From assembly GCA_014529385.2 (NCBI GenBank), contig CM043965.1, forward strand, positions 65,939,190 through 66,003,189: a stretch of 64,000 nucleotides of DNA, read 5' to 3'. The stretch comes from Adiantum capillus-veneris (lineage: Eukaryota > Streptophyta > Polypodiopsida > Polypodiales > Pteridaceae). A program made the position numbers and the translations under genes. This document shows positions 34,703 through 44,879 of this stretch, piece after piece; the stretch's first letter is position 1, and every line of letters starts with the position of its first letter. Under the pieces are notes generated by a model that ran no database searches, was not told where the DNA came from, and saw nothing but the letters and a program-made list of their open reading frames with translations.

Positions 34703-37700
34703 ATGGCTGACAACAACAACACAGATGTGTTCAAGATGTTTGCTGCTGAGGACAGGTTGGATGGGGACAACTACCCTATGTGGGCTTATATGATGCAACA
34801 TGTTCTTGTGTCAAAGGGTGTCTGGAACATTGTGCAGGGCATTGATGTACCTCCTGGTTCTGAGGATGTAGGCGATGTTGAGGATGTTGCTGGTCTTGCT
34901 GCAAGGATTGCTGCTGTTAGAGTTATTTTGCCTACGACAGAACAAGCTCGTTGGGATGTTAAGGATGCGCAGGCTCATGCATTGATTGCGTTGTCTGTAA
35001 AGCGCACCATTGTTCCTAACATCCGTTCAGCAAAATTTGCAAAACAAGCTTGGGATATTCTAGCAGGTCTTTATGCAAGCCGCAATTAGGCTAAAATTGC
35101 TTTGCTGCGTAAAGAGCTGGAGTCGAAGATTATGCATGAGGAAGATGATATGGACACTTTTCTTGCTAGTGTCAAGGATATCAATGAGCAACTTATTTCT
35201 GCAAGTGAAGTTATTTCAGACAGTTCCCTTGTGCATACTGTTCTTGATGCCTTACCAGATTCTTACCAGACTTTTGCTAGTACATGGAAACTTATGACCC
35301 AAGGAAATCCAGCAGTTGTCAAGTTTGATGCATTATGCACATTGCTATTCAAAGAGTCACTTTCCAGAAAAAACAGGACTAGACAGTGTGCAGTTGAATA
35401 GGCTTTTATTGCTTCTCAAAGAAAGGGTGATAACAGCAATGCAGCCACTTCTTATGGTTCTGCTGCGAGTGGCAAAACTCATGTTCCTAATGCTTCTGCT
35501 GGCAGCACTTCGTCTAGAAATTCCGGTGATAAGGGCAAAAAGAAGATGCGTTGCCATTATTGTAAAGCCAATGATCACTTGATCAAGTCGTGTCCTAAGT
35601 TGAAGGCCAAAGAGGCTAAGAAGAAAGAGGGTGGTTCCACTGCAAATGCTGGTTCCACTACAAATGCAGCCATTGTTGAGTCTTCTCTGAAGGGAGACTG
35701 TGTTGCTGATGTTGATGCAGAATGGGCTTTTAGCGCAGAGTGCACTTACAATCTTGCTGTCCATGATGCATGCTTGTCAATTGCTGCAGACTCACATGTG
35801 TGGTATTTCGACAGTGGTGCTACAAAGCACATTACCTCACATCGTGAATTGTTTACCTCTCTCGAGTCTGTCCCTCATGGGAATTCAGTCACTTGTGCCA
35901 ACAACGCCTCTTATCCAGTTCAGGGAGTTGGAAAGATTGTGCTTACTCCTACTAATGGCAGTTCTTTCACACTTGTTCATGCACTTTATGTACCTGGGAT
36001 CAATAAGAATCTCTTGTCTATATCCGCACTTGCTAGACTTGGACTTGTAGTGAAATTTGTGGATGACAGATGTACAGTTCATGATCTCAGTTTTGGCGAT
36101 GAAATTGTTGCATCTGGCCTTTTGTGCCGTGGGCTGTATAAGCTTACTTTGTATGACAAGTGTGGAAAACATTTTGCAAATGCTGTTGCAGATTCAAGGG
36201 CTATTTCAGATGCAAAACTTTGGCATGCACGTTTTGGTCATCTGAATTTTTCCAGTTTGCTGCGTCTGCAGAAATCTGACATGGTTGCTTCTTTGCCACC
36301 TCTTGAAGCACCTGTCAAACATGTTTGTGAAGGCTGTGTTTTGGGTAAGATGCAGTGTTCTAAGTTTCCAAAGGATGGTTCAGTTCGGGCCACATGCAGG
36401 TTGTAGCTTGTGCATAGTGATGTTTGTGGGCCCATGCAAACTACGTCCTTGGGCAATTACCTGTACTTTGTGACTTTCATTGATGATTACTCCAGGCATG
36501 CATGGGTATTTTCGCTTAAAGCGAAGTCCGAAGTTTTTATGTGCTTCAAACTATTTCTGGCTATGGCTGAAAATTTCTCGAAATGTACTATGGGCACCCT
36601 CCGTTCCGATCAAGGGGGGGAGTATACGTCTCATGAATTTAATGCATTTTTGGCTAGTCGTGGGATAAAACACCAATGTACAATGCCTTACACACCTCAG
36701 CAAAATGGTGTTGCTGAGAGGAAAAATAGGTCACTGACGGAAATGGCACGATGTATGGTCAAAAGTCAAGCTTTACCACATTCTTTTTGGCTTGAGGCCA
36801 TCATGTGTGCCACTTATGTACTTAACAGGTGTCCTACGAAAGCTTTGCAGTCTATTTCTCCATATGAAGCATGGCATGATAGAAAGCCTTCTATTGAGCA
36901 CATGCGTGTTTTTGGCTGTTTGGCATATGCTTTGGTGCCACAAGTGCAGCGCAGAAAATTGGATGATAACGCTGTCAAATGTATTTTTGTCGGTTATAGT
37001 GCTGAAAGCAAAGGTTACAGGTTGTATCATCCGCAAACAGAACATATTCTAGTTTCTCGGGATGTAGTGTTTGTGGAAGATTATGTTCAGCCCTTGCTGT
37101 CATGTACTAGAGACAGTAATGTAAGCTCACAGGACATTTATGACACTTTGTTGCCTCTTTTCAGTGGTGGAAATACGAATGTAAGTTCCAATGAGGCAAA
37201 TGTATAGCCTATGGGGGTTTCTGAAAATGTTTTAGATCAGCCTATTACTGATGCAGATGTACTTGATGAGGAAAGGGCTGAAAATGAGCAGGCTAGAGGT
37301 ATGCCAAAATGGCTGGTGCACACTTTGCGTGACAGTAAATTGGATGCACCTTTGTCTAGTCGTACTCGTTCAGGCTCTCGACATGCATCTTATGCATCAG
37401 ATTGTTATGCTTTGGCTGTGCCTAGTTTACATGATGTTGAGGAGCCTCTGTCTTTTGATGAAGCACAGAATTCAGAAAATTGGATGGCTGCCATGCAATC
37501 AGAATATGATGCACTTATAGAAAATGACACATGGACTTTATGTGATTTGCCTCCTGACAAAAAGGCCATTGGTACGAAGTGGGTTTACAAGTTGAAACGC
37601 AAGCCGGACGGTGAGATCGATCTCCATAAGGCTCGACTTGTTGCAAAGGGTTATGCACGGCAAAAAGGCATAGATTATGAAGAGACTTTTGCTCCCACTT

Positions 37701-38845
37701 GTCGTATGACTACTGTTCGTTTTCTATGTGCATTGGCAGCTCATTTTTGTTGGGATGTACATCAATCAAAAATTGTTACTGCTTTCTTGAATGGTGACAT
37801 ATTTGAGGAAGTTTATGTAACGCAGCCTCGCGGTTTTGTCATAAAAGGACAAGAGGACAAAGTGCGCAGTTGTAAGAAGGCTTTGTATGGGTTGAAGCAG
37901 TCTCCTCGTGCTTGGTATGAGAAAGCTGACACTCATTTGGTTAAACGAGGCTTTCATAACAGTCCAACAGAAAGCACATTGTATGTAAAGCATGAGGGTG
38001 ATGTACTTCTCATTGTGGTTATTTATGTTGATGATTTGCTGATCACTCGACCAAATGAGAGACATATTGCTGAATTTAAGGTTGATTTGAATGCTACTTT
38101 CAAGATGAAAGATTTGGGGCTGTTGCATCATTACTTGGGTATACAGTTTAAGCAGTGTGATGGTGGTATTGCCTTGTGTCATGCTGTTGGCTGCCTCATT
38201 TATGTATGCAACATGAGGCCGGATATTCAGTTTGCAGTCTCACAGGTCAGCAGATTTATGCATAGCCCAGGGTCGAAGCATTGGCAGGCTGTTAAGAGGA
38301 TTTTCCGCTACCTTAGTGGCACTTTACATCTTGGCTTGTTTTATCCCAAGGGGGGATCATTGCCGCCAGACTTACATGCTTTTTCGGACTCAGATTGGGC
38401 TGGTTGTTTTGACACGCGAGTGTCCACAAGTGGTTTTTGTTTCATGCTTGGCAGTTCATGTATATCATGGTTGAGCAAGAAGCAACCTAATGTGGCCACT
38501 TCGAGTTGTGAGGCTGAGTACAGGGCAGTCTTCACAGCTACGGTTGAGTGTGTATGGCTCAGACGCCTTATGGCTGATTTGGGTGTTGGACAGGACACTG
38601 CCAACACTATCTACACTGACAGTCAGAGCGCATTGGCAGTTGCGAGGAACCCTGTCTTTCATGCTCGCACAAAGCACATTGAGGTGCATAACCACTATGT
38701 CAGGGAGAGGCTCTCAGCAGGAGAGATCAGCTTGGCTTATGTGCCAACACAGGACAACCTTGCAGATCTTTTTACAAAGGCATTGTCTTGTGAGAAGCTT
38801 GAAGCTTTTCGCAAAGCTTTGGGCTTACTCCCCTTTGTGGACTAA
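34703..38845 (+). pseudogene. Copia Gag-Pol polyprotein frame with four in-frame TAG
   Basis: One reading frame of 1381 codons. The start is the Met of MADNNNTDVF, conserved in copy B. LDGDNYPMWAYMMQHVL marks Gag. CHYCKANDHLIKSC at 35552-35593 is the zinc knuckle, WYFDSGATKH (Asp at 35810) the protease, and LWHARFGHLN...CEGC the HHCC finger. HSDVCGPM, RSDQGGEY and NGVAERKN form the D-D-E integrase. KWVYKLKRKPDGEI to YVDDLLI (38024-38041) is RT, and DSDWAG, CEAEYR and TDSQSAL are RNase H. TAG stops lie at 35087, 35399, 36404 and 37205; sister copies show CAG at the last three and GAG at the first. An in-frame 135-bp deletion (junction about 38180) removes 45 residues after YLGIQF, present in copies A and B. 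As it stands it cannot make full-length protein without readthrough. Confidence 0.95.
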
Positions 38846-38920
38846 TCATGTCCTTAGGGCATGGCACTTCCCTTTACTCATGTGCCAGCTCTCGTTCACC
38901 GCATCATTCCAGGGGGGATT

Positions 38921-39147
38921 TGTTACCATATACATGTGGTAGTGATGTGTGTGAACACACTAGGACCGCCGGGGCATTTTTTCTCTCTTTAGGAGGTTTT
39001 TTCCCCGGTGCATTGTATATACGCCCATCACTCTAGGGCTATATATCTTTCCATTGCACACTAAGTAACACACTCTCTATTGTGTGCCTTGAGCTTCCTT
39101 CGTCTTCTCCAAGCTGTGTGTGTTTCTCTGCAACCCTAATTCCAACA
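38921..39147 (+). repeat. 3' LTR of plus-strand copia
   Basis: 227 bp. It differs from the 5' LTR at about five substitutions plus a small length change in the T/C tract near 38990-39006. Confidence 0.95.
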
Positions 39148-39196
39148 CGTATCACTAATAGACAAGTCTTGCCAAACCAAATCCAATGAATAAGGA
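39148..39196. other. 45-bp host spacer between two insertions
   Basis: Holds the right copia duplication CGTAT (39148-39152) and the left gypsy duplication AAGGA (39192-39196). It continues after the gypsy element at 48485. Confidence 0.9.
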
Positions 39197-40791
39197 TGTC
39201 ATAATAATCAATATCTAATTCTCCTAAATGATTTTCTCATATTAAACTGATCATTTAATGTGGGGAAGTGCCAAGGGAGAAAAAGCTAGAATATTGGTTA
39301 AGTTAGCAGACCGGCCACAGTAGGGATCCAAAGGAGGGAAAATAGGGATCCAAAGGGGGGGCCATCTGCAAAAGAGCCATGTGAAACAACGGGCTAAAAA
39401 GACCCTAAGGTTCAGCCCATTAAGACTTCCAAAATGCTAAGGTTCCAAAATTCAAAGGTTGTGTCCAAAGGTTAACCTTAGGGAAAATTGGATGCTTAGT
39501 GTGTACCCAAAAAGTCTTTCTGCATCCCTACATGGGAGGGGGCGAGCCCCAAAGCTAGGGGATGAGAGAGAAAACCACACACACACACACACAGGCTCCC
39601 TTTACACAAAGGGAATGAGGGACACATGTCAGCTTCTTAGGCCAGATGCCCACAAGGTGTGCCCAATTCCTATTGGAAGACCCTTGAAGTGGACCAATGA
39701 GAATTAAGCTAGAGTAAATCTAGTTTAATTAATTTAAAAACATTTAATAAAAGAAACCAATAAGAATTAAGTGTCCTAGAAGACTATTGGGCAGTCTCCC
39801 AAGGGGTCCAATGAGCATTCAGAAGCCCCATGGCTTGCCTGATTCCTATTGGCCAGGAGGCAAAGGGGTCCAATGAGAGTTTAGTTTAATTATTTAATTA
39901 TCTAAAGCTCTCACAAAAGGGGAAAGGGGGACACATGTCAGAAGGCTATCACTTATGCTGCTGAATTCCTATTGGCTTGACCTGGGGAGGTCCAATGAGG
40001 AAAAAGCCAGCCTAACTTAGCAGCTAGGGCTCGCCCAAGAGAGAGAGGGGGCTGATTTTTGCTTGGCATTCACTCACACACTCTCACACTTGACCATGTG
40101 TGAAGGGAAAACACTCTATCTCCTCCCAAGCTTTAATGGAGAGCTCATCACCTACTCCAAGCTTGTGAGATAGAAGCCTACATCAACACCCTCTTGGCAT
40201 GTGGATGCAAATCCAACCAAGAGCCAAGCTTCAATGCATGCTCATCTTCTCTACCAAGCTAATTACTAAGCTAAGCTATGCTAATATGAGTGATTATGTG
40301 AGGAGATGTACTTCTTTCTCGTAAGATACTTCTTTTTCCTCTCAATCTACTCTCATACCCTGCTAGCTCTCACCATCTTCGAAGGTGTGTGAGGTCTTGG
40401 GTCTGAGAACGGGGATAATTCAAGTTGTGTTTGATTAAGTGTTTTTGCTTGGTGTATGAAGCTTCCATCTTCATTGCACTAGCTAGTCTTGAAGGAACAC
40501 AAAGAATTGTATTGTACAATGTCTCTCTTGATGGGAGAAACCATAATACAAAGCCTTTTGGAGGGGGGACCGGCTCCATGCAAATCCGGTCCTCAACTGT
40601 TGTCAATAGCTTAATTGCTCTCTCTCTTTTGAAAGTATTGTCGATGCTATCTAACTAGGTGTTATGCTTTTTGTTGCTCTCTCCACCCAAGCACTCTTGT
40701 AATTCTCATTAGGAATCTATTCTAATGAAATGCCCACTATGTTCATGCTAATTTCCGCTCCAAATAAGATTTTAGGCCATTAAAAGTTACA
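39197..40791 (+). repeat. 5' LTR of gypsy element
   Basis: Starts TGTCATAATAATC and ends ...AAGTTACA. U3 carries four ATTGG/CCAAT modules (39672-39996) and two copies of GGGACACATGTCAG (about 39617 and 39927), plus a CA repeat at 39576-39592. An 82-codon frame inside (39459-39707) is repeated in the 3' LTR but has no recognised function. Confidence 0.95.
39672..39996 (+). promoter_or_regulatory. Array of four ATTGG-N16/17-CCAAT modules in U3
   Basis: Pairs at 39672/39694, 39786/39808, 39848/39870 and 39971/39992: ATTGG, then 17, 17, 17 and 16 bp, then CCAATGAG. Three of the four are preceded by TTCCT. The inverted CCAAT boxes suggest binding sites for NF-Y-type factors or a comparable dyad; the role is inferred. 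The 3' LTR has the same array, offset by 7693 bp. Confidence 0.75.
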
Positions 40792-40792
40792 T

Positions 40793-40804
40793 TGGTATCA
40801 GAGC
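40793..40804 (+). promoter_or_regulatory. Primer-binding site of gypsy element
   Basis: TGGTATCAGAGC one base after the LTR; tRNA-iMet type. Confidence 0.95.
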
Positions 40805-41193
40805 TCAAGGTTTCTCTTTTCTTGCTCAAGAAGGGAGGTCCTCAAGCTAGCTACAAATGGTTGGTATTATTAATTGCCTGTGAGTAAGTAGAATAGGGAT
40901 TTTTCAGCCTTGCAGTGCGCCTGCCTTTGTGCAGTTAACGGGGCATCACCATCGAGAGCTATGGTCTTAATAGTGGAGTCCTACGGGGCTTGCCTACGGC
41001 TTAACCACTATTGAGCTATTAGAAGCTTGACAGGAGCCGGTGCTGTTTTGGTGTCGAAAGACCCTCTCTTCTATTCCTTGCAATTAATGGTATTCGAGCC
41101 GCGGGTACAGTAGCTTGAGTGCTTTTTCTAAAGGGGTAAAGAGGAGTAGCAACTAGGGCTTGAAGTGCCAAAGTACACCTAAAAGTTGTTAGA

Positions 41194-43926
41194 ATGGCTG
41201 ACAATATTAAAGAGAGTGAAATTAATGTTGATAACTTTGATTTTGCTCATGAGCAAGCTACTAATGATGCTTCAATGCTTGTTAATTATCTTGTTTCTAG
41301 GCTTCAACAAGCCATGGGCAATCCATCTCTCCAAAGTGAAGTGCAACGGCAGCTCCGTGCTCACGGGATTCTCCAAGTTCATCACCATGACGAGAGAACA
41401 CCTAGGAAGCCTCCTTGTGAGACTACCAAAAGAGGTCTCTCTCCGATTCGGGAAGAAGAAGAGAATCCATATGAAGGGCTCAAGAACTTACTTCTTGATG
41501 ATGCATCTCCTTCCCAAAGGAGAACTCAAGAGCCTCCACCGAAGGAACGAGAAAGAAGCGAGTCTCCCGCCACCTCGGCGGAGATGGCTCCACGAAGACG
41601 GCGGGCTAAACGCTCTCCATCACCACCAAAGCGGAGAAGACCATCACACTCTTCTCCACGCCATAATTCAAAGAGGGATGATAAAAAGCAAGAGAAGAAA
41701 AAGGCGAGAAAGAGGACACCCTCTTCTCCATCTTCTTCATCCTCTTCCTCTTATGAAAGCTATGGTGAAGATGACAAAGATCAAGACAAGAAAAAGGCGA
41801 GAAAGAGGTCACCCTCTTCTCCATCTTCTTCAAATTCTTCATCTTCTGAAGAAAGTGATGGTGCAACTTTTGAACCATCAAAAAGAAGAGGCCATAGGAA
41901 ATCCTATGCCGCATGGAAGAGGTCGTCCAAGCTGAAGAAATTCAAAGAGGGAGGGAAGAGCATCTCTTTCCTTACCTATGATGGCACCTTCGGTGCTACA
42001 GACAAAGTTTTGGCCTTTATCCAGCAATTCGATGCGGCGTTTGGAGATGAGGGCTTCACGGAGTCCTCTAAGCTACGCCATGTAGCTATGCACTTTCAAA
42101 AGTCCGCCAGACAATGGTGGTCTAGCCTACGAGCCAACGGTGAAGCTCCACGAACATGGAAGGCTTTAAGAGCTTCCATTATGAAGCAGTTTTTGGCCAC
42201 CGATGCCAAAGACAAAGTACTCACCGAATGGCGAAGCTTAAAGCTCTCTCCCAATGAATCCATCCACAAATATGTAGACAAGTTTTGGGACCTACAACTC
42301 AAAGCCACTGTCTTCAAAAATTTGGATTTTGGAGAGCAAAAGCAACAATTTTGTGCGGGCTTAACCGAAGAAATGGCGGAGTATGTCAACTCCCAAAGGC
42401 CACGTACCATATCGGCGGTAATACACCATACTATGGTGGCCTCGCGAATCAATTTCCAAACGGGGGGTAAAAGAAATAATAAGCCCCCGGAAAACAAGGG
42501 TTCCAATGAGCCTAAGGGGAAGGACAATGTCCAAAAGTCTCCTAAGGGCAATTCCAACAAAGCTAAAGAGAAGGGAGTTTACAAAGGAAAGAATAAACTC
42601 TCTCCTGAAGAGCTTGAGCGTTATCGTAAAGATAACCGGTGTTTCAAGTGCGGCGAACAAGGGCATGCGTACCGCGCTTGTCCCCAAAAGAACAACCGCC
42701 AAGATCCTCCTAGAGCTTCTTTGGTTGAAATCCAAGAGGAGGAGATTCACCAAACTCACCACAAAGGATCTCCTCTATGCCATGCTTGGGGAAAGGTAAG
42801 AGAACATGATGCTTTTATTCTCTTTGACCCTGGTTCTACTCACAATTTCATATCTATGGAGTTAGCCACCAAGCTAGGAATACAATCCTACGAGATGGGA
42901 GATATCCTACCCGCAGACAGTGCCTTCAAGGGGCAAGAAGCTTCAGTCACTCCCTTAATCGGGAAATTGAGGCTTCATGTCCAAGGCTATGTGGACAAAG
43001 AGGATTTCTTTATCTCTCCTCTCAAGCATGAGGATGTAATCCTAGGGGCACCATGGTTTGACCGTCTGGCTGCCCATGTTAAATTTCCTGAAAGGAGAAT
43101 CTCCTTTAAGTTCAGGGAAAAGGACATGTATATAGATGCTAGGGAGATGGGTAACACCATCCCCATTGTACATACACCAGCTTTCAACAAGTCAATAAAG
43201 AGCTCTATTTCCGTGTACATGATTTTTGTTAAAGATTCTCAAAATGAACCTAATGCTTTAGCAAAAGAAAATAAAAGTAACCAAAAGGAATTAGAGTTAT
43301 CCAATTTTCTCAAGGGGTTTCAAGATGTCTTTATTGACGACATCCCTTGTGAGCTACCTCCTAAACGAGGTAATGACGACCATGCAATTGAACTTCTTCC
43401 AGGAAGTTCACCGCCTAACAAACCTCCTTATAGAGTTTCTCAAGCTCAACAAGAGGAGATTATGCGGCAAGTGCATGAGTTAATTGAGAAGGGCATGGTT
43501 AGGCCTAGCTCATCTCCATTTTGCTCACCTGTGCTATTAGTGCAAAAGAAAGACGGTACATATCGTATGTGTGTCGACTATAGAGCACTAAATAGGATCA
43601 CTATCAAGAATAGGTTTCCCGTTCCACGGGTAGAAGACCTATTTGATAAGCTACAAGGATCGACCTACTTCAGTAGGATTGACCTAAAAAGTGGCTATCA
43701 TCAAATAAGGATAGTTGATCAAGACATTGTAAAGACCGCATTTCGTACTACATTTGGTCTTTACGAATACATTGTCATGCCTTTTGGCTTGACTAATGCA
43801 CCAGCCACATTTAACCGCTTGATGGAGAAGCTGTTCAGGCCTCATCAAACCTTCACTGGAGTGTTCTTTGATGATATTACATGGTTAGGCCTAGCTCATC
43901 TCCATTTTGCTCACCTGTGCTATTAG
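41194..43926 (+). CDS. Gypsy Gag, protease and N-terminal RT, frame broken by duplication
   Basis: 910 codons from the Met of [10 protein letters not shown], the first ATG of the long frame, 390 bp after the PBS. Residues about 100-245 are rich in Ser, Arg and Lys ([15 protein letters not shown], then two [15 protein letters not shown] blocks), unusual for Gag. Residues about 254-420 form a retrotransposon Gag domain ([28 protein letters not shown]). [14 protein letters not shown] at 42640-42681 is a CX2CX4HX4C knuckle. [11 protein letters not shown] (Asp at 42826) is the aspartic protease with DPG in place of DSG/DTG, a variant known in plant gypsy elements. RT runs from about 43460 ([18 protein letters not shown]) to VFFDDI. 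The frame is lost where the second repeat copy begins (43880). Unbroken, it would continue into 43881-46529. Confidence 0.93.
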   Translation: MADNIKESEINVDNFDFAHEQATNDASMLVNYLVSRLQQAMGNPSLQSEVQRQLRAHGILQVHHHDERTPRKPPCETTKRGLSPIREEEENPYEGLKNLLLDDASPSQRRTQEPPPKERERSESPATSAEMAPRRRRAKRSPSPPKRRRPSHSSPRHNSKRDDKKQEKKKARKRTPSSPSSSSSSSYESYGEDDKDQDKKKARKRSPSSPSSSNSSSSEESDGATFEPSKRRGHRKSYAAWKRSSKLKKFKEGGKSISFLTYDGTFGATDKVLAFIQQFDAAFGDEGFTESSKLRHVAMHFQKSARQWWSSLRANGEAPRTWKALRASIMKQFLATDAKDKVLTEWRSLKLSPNESIHKYVDKFWDLQLKATVFKNLDFGEQKQQFCAGLTEEMAEYVNSQRPRTISAVIHHTMVASRINFQTGGKRNNKPPENKGSNEPKGKDNVQKSPKGNSNKAKEKGVYKGKNKLSPEELERYRKDNRCFKCGEQGHAYRACPQKNNRQDPPRASLVEIQEEEIHQTHHKGSPLCHAWGKVREHDAFILFDPGSTHNFISMELATKLGIQSYEMGDILPADSAFKGQEASVTPLIGKLRLHVQGYVDKEDFFISPLKHEDVILGAPWFDRLAAHVKFPERRISFKFREKDMYIDAREMGNTIPIVHTPAFNKSIKSSISVYMIFVKDSQNEPNALAKENKSNQKELELSNFLKGFQDVFIDDIPCELPPKRGNDDHAIELLPGSSPPNKPPYRVSQAQQEEIMRQVHELIEKGMVRPSSSPFCSPVLLVQKKDGTYRMCVDYRALNRITIKNRFPVPRVEDLFDKLQGSTYFSRIDLKSGYHQIRIVDQDIVKTAFRTTFGLYEYIVMPFGLTNAPATFNRLMEKLFRPHQTFTGVFFDDITWLGLAHLHFAHLCY

Positions 43927-44265
43927 TGCAAAAGAAAGACGGTACATATCGTATGTGTGTCGACTATAGAGCACTAAATAGGATCACTATCAAGAATAGG
44001 TTTCCCGTTCCACGGGTAGAAGACCTATTTGATAAGCTACAAGGATCGACCTACTTCAGTAGGATTGACCTAAAAAGTGGCTATCATCAAATAAGGATAG
44101 TTGATCAAGACATTGTAAAGACCGCATTTCGTACTACATTTGGTCTTTACGAATACATTGTCATGCCTTTTGGCTTGACTAATGCACCAGCCACATTTAA
44201 CCGCTTGATGGAGAAGCTGTTCAGGCCTCATCGAACCTTCACTGGAGTGTTCTTTGATGATATTA
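43494..44265 (+). repeat. 386-bp tandem duplication inside RT
   Basis: 43494-43879 and 43880-44265 are identical apart from at least one base (CATCAAACC versus CATCGAACC). The unit covers RT from MVRPSSSPF to the FFDDI active site. 386 is not a multiple of three, so it shifts the frame. It could be a real event or an assembly error. Confidence 0.95.
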
Positions 44266-44879
44266 TCATCTACTCTAATTCATTAGAGGAACATAAGCAA
44301 CACCTCCAGATAATATTTCAAGTTTTAAGAGAGAATAAACTTTATGTTAATCGAAAGAAAAGTGAATTTTTCTTGCAAGAGATTCAATATTTAGGTCACA
44401 TTATCTCTCAAGATGGAATCCAAATGGATCCATCCAAGTTAGAGGTAATAAAAGGATGGCCTAAACCAAGGAATCTTCATGAACTAAGAAGCTTTATAGG
44501 TATGTGTGCATACTATAGACGCTTCATAGAAAAGTTCTCACAAATTGCGGGACCATTACATGACCTAACAAAGAAAAATGTTAGGTATACGTGGTCTGCT
44601 AAGGAGAACAATGCTTTCGAAAAGCTTAAAGAAAAGCTTATCTCTCAACCTGTGCTTACACTACCGGATCTCTCAAAACCATTTGAGGTCCAATGTGATG
44701 CTTGTGGTGATTGCCTTGGGGCTGTTTTGCTCCAAGAAGGGCACGCCATAGGCTATGAGAGTCGAAGGCTCGACCCTGTTGAGCAAGCTCTAGGCATATA
44801 CGAAAAAGAACTCCTTGCAGTTCTACATGCCTTAGACTCATGGAAGCACTATTTATTGGGGACTCCTTTCATTCTGTGA
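43881..44879 (+). CDS. Gypsy RT (second repeat copy) and start of RNase H
   Basis: 332 codons. It repeats the RT core to [10 protein letters not shown] (DD at about 44256-44261) and continues with [20 protein letters not shown] and [17 protein letters not shown] (thumb/connection). RNase H follows with [17 protein letters not shown] (first catalytic Asp) and [20 protein letters not shown] (Glu). It ends at a TGA just before TDHQSLKYF, an in-frame nonsense change inside RNase H. The first ATG here is internal to RT, so this is a polyprotein segment, not a separate gene. Confidence 0.93.
   Translation: MVRPSSSPFCSPVLLVQKKDGTYRMCVDYRALNRITIKNRFPVPRVEDLFDKLQGSTYFSRIDLKSGYHQIRIVDQDIVKTAFRTTFGLYEYIVMPFGLTNAPATFNRLMEKLFRPHRTFTGVFFDDIIIYSNSLEEHKQHLQIIFQVLRENKLYVNRKKSEFFLQEIQYLGHIISQDGIQMDPSKLEVIKGWPKPRNLHELRSFIGMCAYYRRFIEKFSQIAGPLHDLTKKNVRYTWSAKENNAFEKLKEKLISQPVLTLPDLSKPFEVQCDACGDCLGAVLLQEGHAIGYESRRLDPVEQALGIYEKELLAVLHALDSWKHYLLGTPFIL

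Larger units (their letters stand above)
34115..39147 (+). mobile_element. Ty1/copia retrotransposon, nearly complete copy
   Basis: A 5033-bp element flanked by identical CGTAT (34110-34114 and 39148-39152). LTRs are 226 bp (34115-34340) and 227 bp (38921-39147), with TG...CA ends and roughly 5-7 differences. The PBS is TGGTATCAGAGC at 34343-34354 and the polypurine tract CAGGGGGGAT at about 38910-38919. One frame from 34703 to 38845 encodes Gag, zinc knuckle, protease, integrase, RT and RNase H in copia order, closed only by four TAG codons. It is the reference for copies A, B and C. Confidence 0.97.

Noticed and set aside
36238-36456. Antisense frames within the copia elements
   Set aside because: They are shadows of the conserved Gag-Pol frame and recur at the same positions in every copy.
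39459-39707. 82-codon frame present in both gypsy LTRs (also 47152-47400)
   Set aside because: Identity simply reflects LTR duplication; no motif, and it spans a CA microsatellite and promoter-like modules.
41606-41914. Alternative frames over the gypsy Gag Ser/Arg region
   Set aside because: Low-complexity codons leave other frames open; only the 41194 frame connects to the Gag core and zinc knuckle.
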